Shown here: positions 36,860 to 44,329 of the stretch, piece after piece
Position numbering within the stretch: the first letter of the stretch is position 1
How the letters are laid out: each line of letters begins with the position of its first letter
Source of the DNA: Cryobacterium psychrotolerans
GTDB taxonomy: Bacteria; Actinomycetota; Actinomycetes; Actinomycetales; Microbacteriaceae
Direction of reading: 5' to 3'
NCBI RefSeq assembly: GCF_900101115.1
Contig: NZ_FNFU01000011.1
Location: 1-64,000, forward strand
DNA: 64,000 nt
Position numbers and translations under genes: made by a program
The notes under the pieces: model-generated
What the model was told of the DNA's origin: nothing
The model's input: only the letters and a program-made list of their open reading frames with translations
The model's database searches: none

Positions 36860-36904
36860 GGAGGGGATGACGGGAATCGAACCCGCGCCATCAGTTTGGA
36901 AAAC
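36860..36904. repeat. Left attachment site (attL), tRNA-Gly 3' fragment
   Basis: 45 bp identical to 47573-47617, at a distance of exactly 10,713 bp. It contains the T-arm, the acceptor 3' strand and part of the anticodon loop of tRNA-Gly(TCC) but not the 5' half, so it is a truncated tRNA left by integration. Confidence 0.92.
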
Positions 36905-37281
36905 GGTCCGGACAGGCCTCACAGGCAAACCGGGGCTCGCCGGAGTGAACCGACCTGAGCCGCCTTCACCCGTGATTCCGGGCGACTTGGGGCGATATGG
37001 CGGCTCGGGGCGGTTCGCCTCGGATTGCCCCGGCGAAGCGCGGTCGGACGGGTTTTCCGCCGGGAGACGCCGGGATGAATGTCAGCTACATCAGTTTCCA
37101 TGCCGGGTTGCAGAAGGCCGCTCGCTGCGCTGAGGCCGTCGCCCACCGCAGAACGACGGCCTCGTGCGGATCGCCTAGAGCGACGCGAGGATGGCCAGAG
37201 CCGCACGAACCGCACCAGGACGGGCGCTCGGCCCATCTCGTCTGGTTCGTGTGGGAGTGACCATCCTCGCCACGCGCTGGC
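36905..37281. other. Non-coding left end of the element
   Basis: 377 bp with no convincing gene. From 37185 to 37270 it can fold into a long imperfect hairpin: GCGAGGATGG (37185-37194) pairs perfectly with 37261-37270, and CACGAACC pairs inside the stem. It could be an integrase arm-site region, a terminator for the leftward gene at 37282, or a structured RNA. Confidence 0.55.
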
Positions 37282-37524
37282 TCAGTTCTGGCGGAAGCCG
37301 CGCGTGAGTTGAATCGAGCCGGGGTCCGGGTTGGTCGCGTAGTCGTGGATAGTGCGCTGCGACGGACCGAACGGCGAGCCGGGGCGCATCCCTTCTCGAC
37401 GCAGCAACGCGGCGCGCTCGCCCACTGACAATCGGCGCGGTCTGCCACTGGGCGTGAGGTACTGCGGTCCGGCCTCGCCTTGGAACTCGCTGCGGTCGGA
37501 GCTGAGGGCTTCGTAGTTGGGCAT
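37282..37524 (-). CDS. Hypothetical element protein
   Basis: 80-residue soluble protein, MPNYEALSSDRSEFQGEAG at its start, with a basic middle (PRRLSVGERAALLRREGMR) that may be a helix and a polar end. ATG at 37524 is chosen for a perfect AAGGAGG site 6 nt upstream; an alternative ATG at 37548 would include that site. It is the only leftward gene at this end of the element and diverges from the ribbon-helix-helix gene, the usual place for a regulator or an early gene. Function unknown. Confidence 0.6.
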   Translation of the reverse strand: MPNYEALSSDRSEFQGEAGPQYLTPSGRPRRLSVGERAALLRREGMRPGSPFGPSQRTIHDYATNPDPGSIQLTRGFRQN

Positions 37525-37703
37525 GGTTTCCTCCTTGTTTGCCTTCAAGTCTCCCTCGCCGCGACCTCTCCCCGCTTGCCGATGTGGAGATCAAAAGTGC
37601 ACCTCATCAGGTAATTGTTTCTCGAAGCCCGTTTGCCTTTGAATGTCGCGATGGAGTAGGAATACTCCCGTCACTAAAAACCAGAGAACAGCGGAGGCAC
37701 CAA

Positions 37704-37940
37704 TTGGCAAGACCATCCCAGGGCATCACCCAAGGGGTACGCATCGAGACGATGGTGCCGCGTGAAGTGAACGCGGCGATCGAATCGCTCGTGGCTATGT
37801 CGGGCGGCACAAGTAAGGCGACCTTCGTCCGACAGGCGCTGCTCGCAGGGCTGCAGCCGTACGGCCTCGTGTATCCCGAGGTCGCCGCCGCCTTCGCCAC
37901 CACCAAGCAAGCAGGACTCACCAACAGAGAGAGGAAATGA
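37704..37940 (+). CDS. Ribbon-helix-helix DNA-binding protein
   Basis: 78-residue protein. A beta strand GVRIETMVPREV is followed by helix NAAIESLVAMSG, a turn and helix TSKATFVRQALLAGLQ, the ribbon-helix-helix arrangement of small repressors (CopG/Arc type). The TTG start at 37704 follows a GGAGG site by 6 nt; the longer reading frame upstream has no good signal. It likely controls the divergent promoters between 37524 and 37704 or copy number. The region before it is A/T-richer than the surrounding genes. Confidence 0.6.
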   Translation: MARPSQGITQGVRIETMVPREVNAAIESLVAMSGGTSKATFVRQALLAGLQPYGLVYPEVAAAFATTKQAGLTNRERK

Positions 37941-37976
37941 ACAATGCCAGGACCCCATCGGAGGAGCTTGAGCCCA

Positions 37977-38255
37977 ATGCCCCACGCGAACCCCAAGCTC
38001 GACCCGCGAACGGGCTTGCCGGAATATACGCGCGACGGTCGGAGCCAGTTCCTAGAAAGGGCACTCGCTGAGACGGCGGCGGAATTCCAGACCGCGACCA
38101 ACACCCTCGCGCAGCGGCTCGACGCCGTAGCCGACGAGTTCGCCGAGGCCTTCGAGGCCGAAGACAAGCGCCGGGCGACCCTCGCCCGCATCCAGAACAC
38201 AGCCAACCCCGACATCGAGCGCCTGCACCGTGAGCGCAAGCAGCGCCGGGCCTAA
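37977..38255 (+). CDS. Small helical element protein
   Basis: 92-residue protein from ATG 37977 (GGAGGAG 10 nt upstream); the next start upstream, ATG 37944, has a GAGAGG site and adds 11 residues. After a polar N terminus, residues 15-92 are highly helical and charged (FLERALAETAAEFQTATNTL, then repeated Ala/Glu/Asp/Arg), likely a coiled coil ending RLHRERKQRRA. It may be a partner of the next gene, with which it is co-transcribed (16 bp apart). Function unknown. Confidence 0.55.
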   Translation: MPHANPKLDPRTGLPEYTRDGRSQFLERALAETAAEFQTATNTLAQRLDAVADEFAEAFEAEDKRRATLARIQNTANPDIERLHRERKQRRA

Positions 38256-38271
38256 GGAGAGGACGAACAGC

Positions 38272-38820
38272 ATGAGCAATATTCCAGTAGTACGCAAGGT
38301 GGACAGCGCCGAAGGCGACGACATCGAGCAGGACCAACCCGCAGCCCAGGAAAGCGGTTACTTCGTGACGTACGTCGCGGACGACGCCCTCGACCAAGCG
38401 CGCTTCGCAGCCCGCGACGCGTTCTATCCCAACTCGGAAGTCGAGCGCCGGACCATCGCAGCTGTGGACGAGGAGGTGTTCGACCGAGTTCGGCCCTTGG
38501 AGCAGATGGTTACTGCGCAGGCAGAGAGCCACGTGGCCCGAGGCAAGTCCAGCGTCGAAGGAGCGTTTGCCCTGCGGCAAGAGCTGGAGGCCGTCAGAGA
38601 CGATCTTCGGCGCGGCAAGGACATCGTCGAACTCACCCGCCGCTACACACAGCTGCGCCGCGAGGTCGAGAGGACGCGGAGCCTGCAACAGAGCTACGGC
38701 AAGAGCGCCGAGTCCTTGGCGGCTAAGGTCGCCGACCCGTTCGCGGCAACCCAGAGGGCGTTGTCGATCATGCCGCGGAGTTCCTTCAACCCCATCGACA
38801 CTGCGCCGCGCTGGCAGTAA
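38272..38820 (+). CDS. Hypothetical coiled-coil-rich element protein
   Basis: 182-residue soluble protein from the ATG preceded by AAGGAGAGG. The N-terminal 45 residues are polar; residues 55-150 form a strongly charged helical region (heptad-like RQELEAVRDDLRRGKDIVEL, RRYTQLRREVERTRSL). The C terminus ends SSFNPIDTAPRWQ. No enzymatic motif was found. Together with the preceding small helical protein it may form a scaffold or DNA-binding complex in the element's early operon. Unrecognised by me. Confidence 0.6.
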   Translation: MSNIPVVRKVDSAEGDDIEQDQPAAQESGYFVTYVADDALDQARFAARDAFYPNSEVERRTIAAVDEEVFDRVRPLEQMVTAQAESHVARGKSSVEGAFALRQELEAVRDDLRRGKDIVELTRRYTQLRREVERTRSLQQSYGKSAESLAAKVADPFAATQRALSIMPRSSFNPIDTAPRWQ

Positions 38821-38909
38821 CAGAAAGACCCCGGCAGCCGCGCCCTAGTCTGGAGCGCGTCTGCCGAGGTCGACCACTCGGAACAGTACAACCATCAGGA
38901 GGAAACCAC

Positions 38910-39407
38910 ATGTCCGTATCAATAACGTTACCGTCTGCGGTGTTTGCGCCGCTCGTGAGCCCTTTCGAGAATTATCACGACGTCTTCTGGGAAGTGGAGG
39001 ACGAGCCCGATCCTGGCCTCACGTCGAAGACCCGCATGCTGGCGCTTCCCGCCGTGTCGCTGGCGACACTTCGCTATCGCGCTGCTCCGGCCGACTGCAT
39101 GCACCCGCAGACGCGGGGAACAGTCACCGAGGCGAGCATGAGGCTAGCGAAGTGGAAAGACAACAACGCCCGGCTGTCCGCGTGGGAAGTCGCTCGCAAC
39201 TTCCAAATGTTGTACTTCCGAGGCGCGCTGAGCCGAAGCACCCGCGTCCCGCTGCTCGGCCTCGACCTCATTCGCGCAACGGACGAGCTGGGCTGCGAAG
39301 GGCTGGAGTGGTACGTAGACGTGCCTCGCGAGGACGACCCGTTCCGCTTCCGGATCGTGCGTCTGAAGGACGCTCTGGAACGCTTCGCACCAACTGTCGA
39401 ACGTTGA
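38910..39407 (+). CDS. Hypothetical element protein
   Basis: 165-residue soluble protein with a clear GGAGG site 7-8 nt before ATG. Recognisable stretches are the N-terminal VSITLPSAVFAPLVSPF, an acidic DVFWEVEDEPD, a single Cys in DCMHPQ, the central helical AWEVARNFQMLYFRGAL and the C-terminal EWYVDVPRED. The alternation of aromatic and acidic residues suggests a compact alpha/beta fold. It is separated from the excisionase gene by the structured non-coding interval. No family recognised. Confidence 0.6.
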   Translation: MSVSITLPSAVFAPLVSPFENYHDVFWEVEDEPDPGLTSKTRMLALPAVSLATLRYRAAPADCMHPQTRGTVTEASMRLAKWKDNNARLSAWEVARNFQMLYFRGALSRSTRVPLLGLDLIRATDELGCEGLEWYVDVPREDDPFRFRIVRLKDALERFAPTVER

Positions 39408-39794
39408 CCAACGACCTTACCGACGCTCCCCAGCGGCGACCGAGGCTGATCAAGTAAAGTAGTAATTGTGACCGGCGCAAGCCGCGATCAGCACGAGCAC
39501 CACCAGCACCAAAAGCAGTAAACCGCTGTCCGTTCGGGATCATCGATGAATGAAATCCGACGGCGAATAGCGGCCAGCCCTTCGATCCGTCGAAGGCAGT
39601 GAAGAAGCAGTCAAAGGGCCGAGGCTATCGGCTCCCGAGTGAACATCCACTCTCGGGAGACGCCTTCTAAGACCAAGCTGCGGACATCTGGCCGAGCAAC
39701 GGAATCCACTTTCGACAATTTGTCGGGTGGGCTCCAATTGTTCGGCATTCGTCGTTAATGGAGCCCACTCGGTGATTCATCCCGAGGAGTTCCG
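39408..39794. other. Structured non-coding interval upstream of xis
   Basis: About 390 bp without a credible gene but with several inverted repeats: CTTCGA-TCCG-TCGAAG near 39577, CTCCCGAG...CTCGGGAG around 39640-39660, CGACAATTTGTCG at 39713-39725 and the 10-bp arms at 39727-39768. This density is unusual in the window and suggests a regulatory region, a small RNA or recombinase-binding sites. Confidence 0.55.
39727..39768. promoter_or_regulatory. Perfect inverted repeat before the xis-rep operon
   Basis: Arms GTGGGCTCCA (39727-39736) and TGGAGCCCAC (39759-39768) with a 22-nt A/T-rich spacer, ending 26 bp before the excisionase start. Could be a repressor operator or an attenuator. Confidence 0.5.
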
Positions 39795-40007
39795 ATGTCC
39801 AAGACCAACCCCACACCCGTCCGCTGGTTCAACACAGCTGAAGCCGCCGCCTATCTCGGTATGAGCGAGCGCCAAGTCATACGCGCTCGTCAATCGCGCA
39901 AGCTGGGTTGCACCCGGCTGGGCGGCAACCTCGCGCGCCACACGCAGGAGCAGCTCGATGCTTACATCGACGCTTGCACCGTCGCGCCCACGACCGACGC
40001 GAAGTAG
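39795..40007 (+). CDS. Excisionase-like HTH protein
   Basis: 70-residue protein with the winged-helix layout of MerR/excisionase (HTH_17) proteins: WFNTAEAAAYLGMSERQVIRA at residues 11-31, the recognition helix, then GCTRLGGNLARHTQEQLDAY, the wing and end helix. A GAGGAG site precedes the ATG. Such proteins bend DNA to favour excision by the tyrosine integrase, or act as regulators. It is 6 bp upstream of the primase-helicase gene, so excision and replication would be expressed together, as in many satellite-type elements. Confidence 0.8.
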   Translation: MSKTNPTPVRWFNTAEAAAYLGMSERQVIRARQSRKLGCTRLGGNLARHTQEQLDAYIDACTVAPTTDAK

Positions 40008-40013
40008 ACCACC

Positions 40014-42116
40014 GTGGCACCAACTACTGGACTCAGACACTTGCTGGATCCCGACGTTACAGAGCGTCTCTTCGCGCGGTGGTTCGCTGGCGACGTGACT
40101 CCAGACGGAGAGCAGCGCGCCTTCTGCCCGCTGTGCGAGGAGCCGGGATCGAGCCGCTCGCCTTCAGCGTCCATCAACGCGATCGCGGGCAAGTGGAACT
40201 GTCTCAAAGGGAACCACGGCGGTGAAATTTACGACCTCGTGCAGAAGCTTCGCAAGGATGGCACTCTCGGAGGGCCAACACCGCAATCGACGCGAGTCCC
40301 TCCTCGACCACGCGACGCAAGTCCGAAGCTGCCGCCGAAGCTCCAAGACCAGGACAAGCCGCTTGTGGACTGGCCCGATCAGCTAGCGCTCTCGCCTAAG
40401 CGCCTCGTATACCTGACCGATCAACGTGGACTGACGCTCGAAACCCTGCACCGATTCCACATTGGACACGACGGTCAGCGCTACACAATTCCGATCCAGG
40501 TCGGACTGTCGGGTGGAGTTCGGAACGTTCGGCGCTACCTCCCGGGCGCACCTAAGTACAAGATGCTGAACACTCCAGAGCATGGAACCAACATGCTCGC
40601 CTTCGGCGGGACCCTCAGCGGCAACTCACTTCCAGTGATCGTTGCGGAGGGTGAGTGGGATGCACTTCTGACGACTCAGGAGATGGCCGGCAGTGCCGTT
40701 GCCATCACCGGCACTGGTGGTGCGTCCAATGTCCCTCGGGAGCTGGCGCCGGTGGCGAACCGCGAACTCTTCATCGCATACGACTGCGACGACACGGGCA
40801 AATCTGGTGCTCTGAAATTCGCTGCGGCTGCGCGCAAGGTGGGGGCAACGGCCTACATAATCGACCTGACACGGCTAGGACTGCCCGCAGACAGCGGCGA
40901 AGACCTCGGGGACTTCTTCCGCAAGCGCGGCGGCACCCCGGCGAAGCTGCTCGCCGAGATGGAGCGTCTTCGCCTCTCTGGTGAGGGCGCAACCAAGGAT
41001 GACGTTCTCGCAGCCATCGAAGCGTTGTTCATGACTGAAGACGACGCCCGAACGACGCTCATCGAGGACGTGCGGTCAGATGACGACATTCTCGCCATGC
41101 AGCCCGCGCGGTTCGTCATCGATGGCTGGTTGCCGGTGGGGTTCTTCTCGGACTTCTTCGGCGAGCCGGGCTCTCGCAAGACCTTCGCGATTCTGGACAT
41201 GCTGCGACACATCAGGGCAGGTAAGGCGTGGCACGGGCACGAGGTGGTTCGCGGAGCAACACTGCTGTTCGAGGGTGAGGGTCTGGAGCAGTTGCAGAGC
41301 CGCATCGTCGCGTGGGACGAGTACCACGCCAACCCCGAGTTGTCGCCGGGTGGATCGGTGTCCACGCCTATCGATATGACGACGCCTCACGGAGTGGCGA
41401 GGGTTGTCCGCACCGTGCGCGACTTCGAGCGGCAGTACGGCGAGCGTGTGGTGGTTGTGGCCTTCGACCCGCTCGTGGAATACATGAACGGCGAGGAGAA
41501 CGGCGAGGGGATGGAACTCGTCACGCGCGGCCTGCGAGCGCTCGCCCGGTATCTCGATATCGCGGTGGTCGTCGGTGCACACACGAACGCAGCAGGGGAG
41601 CGGGCGCGCGGTGGCGACCAGTTGCGCATGCGTTCGGGAGCACACGTGCGCGTCGAGACCTTGAAGGGCGACCGCGTCGGGCTCGTGCAAGAGAAGCAGA
41701 AGAACGGGCAGCGGCTCGCGTTACAGCTCCTGCCCAACACAGTGGGGTCGTCGCTCGTCCTGTCTCGGCTCGCAAGTCTCACCGCAGGCGAGTACTACGC
41801 CGACAAGTCCAACGCGGACTATCAAGAACGCGCGACCAACAAGATGCAGCTCTCGCAGACCTCCGCCGTCGTGAAGCATTCCCAGGCTGACCGCATGCTG
41901 CTGGATCACGTACGAGACAATCCGGGCGTCGGCAAGGGCAAGCTCGTCAACGCCTGCCAAGGCAAGGGCGTCGGCAAGCCTGTACTCGAAAGCCGCGTAG
42001 ATGCTCTGGAGGCTGACGGTGTGCTCCGCGTTGAGCGAGAGGGCGCAGCTCGGAACGCCGCCTCGCACTACTTCCTGGTCCAGCCCGCAGCGGCTGCGTC
42101 TGAAGAGGAGAGCTGA
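40014..42116 (+). CDS. Primase-helicase replication protein (TOPRIM plus RepA-like AAA)
   Basis: 700-residue replication initiator/primase candidate. A zinc finger (C38, C41, C63, H68) comes first. The TOPRIM site follows: VIVAEGEWDALL with E212, then AYDCDDTGKSG with D257 and D259. A RecA-like helicase domain of the AAA_25/RepA type has Walker A GEPGSRKT at 383-390, Walker B VVVVAFDPLVEY near 484, and the AHTNAAGERARGGDQLR segment. The C terminus (about 625-690) looks like a winged helix. It should unwind and prime element DNA at the adjacent iteron cluster. GTG start 6 bp after the excisionase gene. Confidence 0.88.
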   Translation: MAPTTGLRHLLDPDVTERLFARWFAGDVTPDGEQRAFCPLCEEPGSSRSPSASINAIAGKWNCLKGNHGGEIYDLVQKLRKDGTLGGPTPQSTRVPPRPRDASPKLPPKLQDQDKPLVDWPDQLALSPKRLVYLTDQRGLTLETLHRFHIGHDGQRYTIPIQVGLSGGVRNVRRYLPGAPKYKMLNTPEHGTNMLAFGGTLSGNSLPVIVAEGEWDALLTTQEMAGSAVAITGTGGASNVPRELAPVANRELFIAYDCDDTGKSGALKFAAAARKVGATAYIIDLTRLGLPADSGEDLGDFFRKRGGTPAKLLAEMERLRLSGEGATKDDVLAAIEALFMTEDDARTTLIEDVRSDDDILAMQPARFVIDGWLPVGFFSDFFGEPGSRKTFAILDMLRHIRAGKAWHGHEVVRGATLLFEGEGLEQLQSRIVAWDEYHANPELSPGGSVSTPIDMTTPHGVARVVRTVRDFERQYGERVVVVAFDPLVEYMNGEENGEGMELVTRGLRALARYLDIAVVVGAHTNAAGERARGGDQLRMRSGAHVRVETLKGDRVGLVQEKQKNGQRLALQLLPNTVGSSLVLSRLASLTAGEYYADKSNADYQERATNKMQLSQTSAVVKHSQADRMLLDHVRDNPGVGKGKLVNACQGKGVGKPVLESRVDALEADGVLRVEREGAARNAASHYFLVQPAAAASEEES

Positions 42117-42117
42117 C

Positions 42118-42462
42118 ATGGGCCGACCCATCGACGGCGGCGATGCCTATGAGAATGCCATCCTCCGCCCGGAGCGCAACGTCGCTCCGCGTCTACAAGC
42201 GGGTTGGGCTGCGCTCGCCGCATTGCTGAGCGACGGCCTGGAGCACACACGGGAGGAGTGCTACGACGCGATCCTCGATACCGGCCTCGCAGAGAAGACG
42301 GCCACCAACCTGATCCGCATGGCTACTCGGCTCGAAGTCGTCGTTCCTCGCCGTGCACGGGTGGAGCGGGGAGTGGTGAACGGACGGGTGCTTGCAGTGA
42401 GCCTGTATGTGGGATTTCGGCTCGCAGAAACGGTGCTTCCGGCGGTGACCCGTGACCCGTGA
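42118..42462 (+). CDS. Small winged-helix-like element protein
   Basis: 114-residue protein starting MGRPIDGGDAYENAIL one base after the primase-helicase stop. Residues 30-85 (GWAALAALLSDGLEHTREEC, TGLAEKTATNLIRMATRLEV) have the helix-turn-helix-wing order of MarR/ArsR-like DNA-binding folds. Its C-terminal codons lie in the first GTGACCC repeats, so the 3' end of the gene overlaps the proposed origin. It could regulate replication; no close family recognised. Confidence 0.6.
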   Translation: MGRPIDGGDAYENAILRPERNVAPRLQAGWAALAALLSDGLEHTREECYDAILDTGLAEKTATNLIRMATRLEVVVPRRARVERGVVNGRVLAVSLYVGFRLAETVLPAVTRDP

Positions 42463-42557
42463 CCCGTGACCCCGGAGAGCGGGTCATCGTGACCCGGTGT
42501 AGTGACCCGCGATACCCGTTTACGGGGGTCGCACGGGTCACACACGGGACATGACCC
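42445..42557. other. Proposed iteron replication origin of the element
   Basis: Four direct tandem copies of GTGACCC (42445-42472), two more at 42489-42495 and 42502-42508, an inverted GGGTCAC at 42535-42541, and near-copies at 42481-42487 and 42551-42557. The inner hairpin CCCGT-TT-ACGGG is at 42514-42525. A/T-rich DNA follows (about 42558-42610). It lies directly after the replication genes. This is the classic layout of iterons and an unwinding region. Confidence 0.7.
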
Positions 42558-42619
42558 AGTGACAACACAGATACCTCAACAGATAAGAAATGAAAACTAC
42601 AAGAGAAAGGCTGCAACCC

Positions 42620-43330
42620 ATGTCGAAGAGAGAAATTGATCCTTTCGGCGGACGCCCCCTTTGTGGAGCGCCGACGAAGAACGGTTGGATGTGCAGGAAG
42701 CATGCATTGCCCAACATGACGCGCTGTGCCAGCCACGGTGGGAACATCCCTGCTGTCGTCGCTGCCGCACACACCCGGGGGCTGATGGCTGCCGACCGAT
42801 TCATGGCGAAGCTGCACGAGATTGCCTTCGATGACAGCAAGCCGCCCGCCGTGCAGCTTGAGGCGATCAAGCAAGGGCTCGTTCATGCAGGCTTCACAGG
42901 CAAGCAGGTAGTCGAGCTGACCGTATCCAAAGAGAAGACTTACGAGGACGTGCTGGAAGGCGTGCTCGTGGACGTTGCTGAGGACATCGACGAAGACCCC
43001 AACGTGATCGACGCGCAGGTCGTGGAGGATTCCGAGGCGCACGAGCAGGACCGGGACCGCCGCGTCGCAGAGGTTGCAGAGCGAGAGGACGTGGCCCCCA
43101 AGCGCAAGCGGCCTTCCGTCAGCAACGAGGAGCGCGCAGTCCAGGAGCGGGACCTGTTCGAGCAGGCTCCGCCCGAACCCGAGACCCGAGCGTCCCGGCT
43201 CACCCGCGAGCAGTACCTCTTGGCGCGGGAGCGCGGGGCCAACTTCTCCAGCCGGGGTCTGGGCAGGCGCGCCGACGCAGCCGAGGGCGGACGTCGCACC
43301 CCGCGCAATTCTGAGGCGGACTTCCGCTGA
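42620..43330 (+). CDS. Zinc/HGG-motif protein, small-terminase-like
   Basis: 236-residue protein. The N-terminal module has C15-x9-C25-x2-H28-x7-C36-x2-H39-G-G, a cysteine/histidine cluster ending in the HGG motif seen in many actinophage packaging-related proteins. A helical stretch follows (AAHTRGLMAADRF, PPAVQLEAIKQGLVHAGF), then KQVVELTVSKEKTYEDVLEG, like the end of small-terminase sequences. The last 80 residues are charged and disordered. Start at 42620 is preferred to 42590 because GAGAAAGG lies just upstream. A role in DNA packaging is suggested, not shown. Confidence 0.55.
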   Translation: MSKREIDPFGGRPLCGAPTKNGWMCRKHALPNMTRCASHGGNIPAVVAAAHTRGLMAADRFMAKLHEIAFDDSKPPAVQLEAIKQGLVHAGFTGKQVVELTVSKEKTYEDVLEGVLVDVAEDIDEDPNVIDAQVVEDSEAHEQDRDRRVAEVAEREDVAPKRKRPSVSNEERAVQERDLFEQAPPEPETRASRLTREQYLLARERGANFSSRGLGRRADAAEGGRRTPRNSEADFR

Positions 43331-43524
43331 TGGACGAGCGCGCTCGCCAGATCCGTGACGCGCAGGTCTGGGGCGTCGCGGTAGCGAACGTGCTCATCCA
43401 GGCGGAGGACATGGACCTCTGGCTAGAAGCCCACAATCTCGCCCTGAGAGCAGTAAGCGCAGCTCGGATCAAGGGCACATCAGGCCCGGAGCCACACGAG
43501 GATGGCCCGGGCCACACGAACTAG
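43330..43524 (+). CDS. Small helical element protein
   Basis: 64-residue protein whose ATG overlaps the preceding stop (TGATG), so it is translationally coupled to the HGG protein. Mostly helical: MDERARQIRDAQVWGVAVAN, DLWLEAHNLALRAVSAARI, then a polar Gly/Pro tail. No motif recognised. Given the coupling it probably works with the HGG protein. Confidence 0.6.
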   Translation: MDERARQIRDAQVWGVAVANVLIQAEDMDLWLEAHNLALRAVSAARIKGTSGPEPHEDGPGHTN

Positions 43525-43625
43525 GCGTTCCGTGAGACCGGTATGAGCCGACCGATTATCTGCCACCAAATGGCCAGCAAGATAGTTGTTGCCTTAGGCA
43601 GCAGAAGCAGGTTTAACTTCCCTCC

Positions 43626-43649
43626 GAGCGGTGACGAGGATCACCGCTC
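43626..43649 (+). promoter_or_regulatory. Hairpin upstream of the int operon
   Basis: Perfect 9-bp stem GAGCGGTGA/TCACCGCTC with loop CGAGGA in the 5' leader of the gene at 43674. A candidate attenuator or operator. Confidence 0.4.
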
Positions 43650-43673
43650 CGAAACCACCAAGGAGAAACCATC

Positions 43674-44078
43674 ATGTCGAACACCAAGCAGACCCCGGCT
43701 CTCGCCAACTACGCAGCCAAGGAAGTAACCCCGGTCATCGCCGCCTACGCCGCGTGGCTGGAGGAGCAGACCGGCTACAAGGTGGACCCGCTGTCCGTCT
43801 ACCTCAGCTCGGCCCTGCGCGGCACGTTCCAGAAGTCCGAGGGGAACCAGGCACGCATCGCGACCCGAGCCGCCGAGCTTGAAGCGGAGGTCAAGGCCAA
43901 GGCTGCACGCAGGCTCGCCGCCGCCGAGGCTGCCTACGCCAAGGCCACCGCTCCCAAGCCGGAACCCAAGGCGAAGGCCGTTCCCACGGAGACTCCCGTT
44001 CGTGCCACAGCCGCCAAGCCTGCCACGCGCAAGGCCACTCCGGCCAAGACCACGACCGCCCAGGCGGCGCAGGCATGA
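43674..44078 (+). CDS. Protein with Lys/Ala/Pro-rich histone-like tail
   Basis: 134-residue protein with a globular N-terminal part (residues 1-65, including VIAAYAAWLEEQTGYKVDPLS and YLSSALRGTFQKSEGN) and a long low-complexity tail of Lys, Ala, Pro and Thr (about 80-134) resembling histone H1 tails. It probably binds nucleic acid or the virion interior of a helper; the role is unknown. GGAG site before ATG; its stop overlaps the next start in ATGA. Confidence 0.6.
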   Translation: MSNTKQTPALANYAAKEVTPVIAAYAAWLEEQTGYKVDPLSVYLSSALRGTFQKSEGNQARIATRAAELEAEVKAKAARRLAAAEAAYAKATAPKPEPKAKAVPTETPVRATAAKPATRKATPAKTTTAQAAQA

Positions 44079-44329
44079 CGGCCCTACGTCCCGGCGCGTT
44101 CGTCCGCCTCGTCAGCACCACAGACCCACACACGCGGATCGTCCCGGGCGAGGCAGGCGCAGTCGAGCACATAGACGACGCGGGCACCGTGCACGTGCGG
44201 TGGGAGGACGGCTCGACGCTCGGCCTCGTCCCGGGCGAGGACGTGTGGGAGGTGGTGCACGAGCGCTGGTGGAACGCGCCGTTCGTTCAGACCTATCCCG
44301 CACCCGACGCCAAGGAGGACGACCGATGA
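44075..44329 (+). CDS. DUF4314-like protein
   Basis: 84-residue protein. The VRLVSTTDPHTRIVPGEAG start, GTVHVRWEDGSTLGLVPGED middle and a Trp-rich end match what I recall of the phage-associated DUF4314 family, small SH3-like beta barrels. It overlaps its upstream neighbour by 4 bp and is overlapped downstream in the same way, in a tight operon leading to the integrase. Confidence 0.7.
   Translation: MTALRPGAFVRLVSTTDPHTRIVPGEAGAVEHIDDAGTVHVRWEDGSTLGLVPGEDVWEVVHERWWNAPFVQTYPAPDAKEDDR

Noticed and set aside
36427-36891. 154-codon minus-strand open frame starting MARVRFPSSPP
   Set aside because: Its first codons are a translation of the tRNA-Gly fragment and it runs through the tandem duplication and the family C palindrome; no ribosome-binding site.
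37937-38071. Alternative 44-codon frame starting MNNARTPSEELEPN
   Set aside because: Overlaps the better-supported gene at 37977 in another frame and has poorer spacing from a ribosome-binding site.
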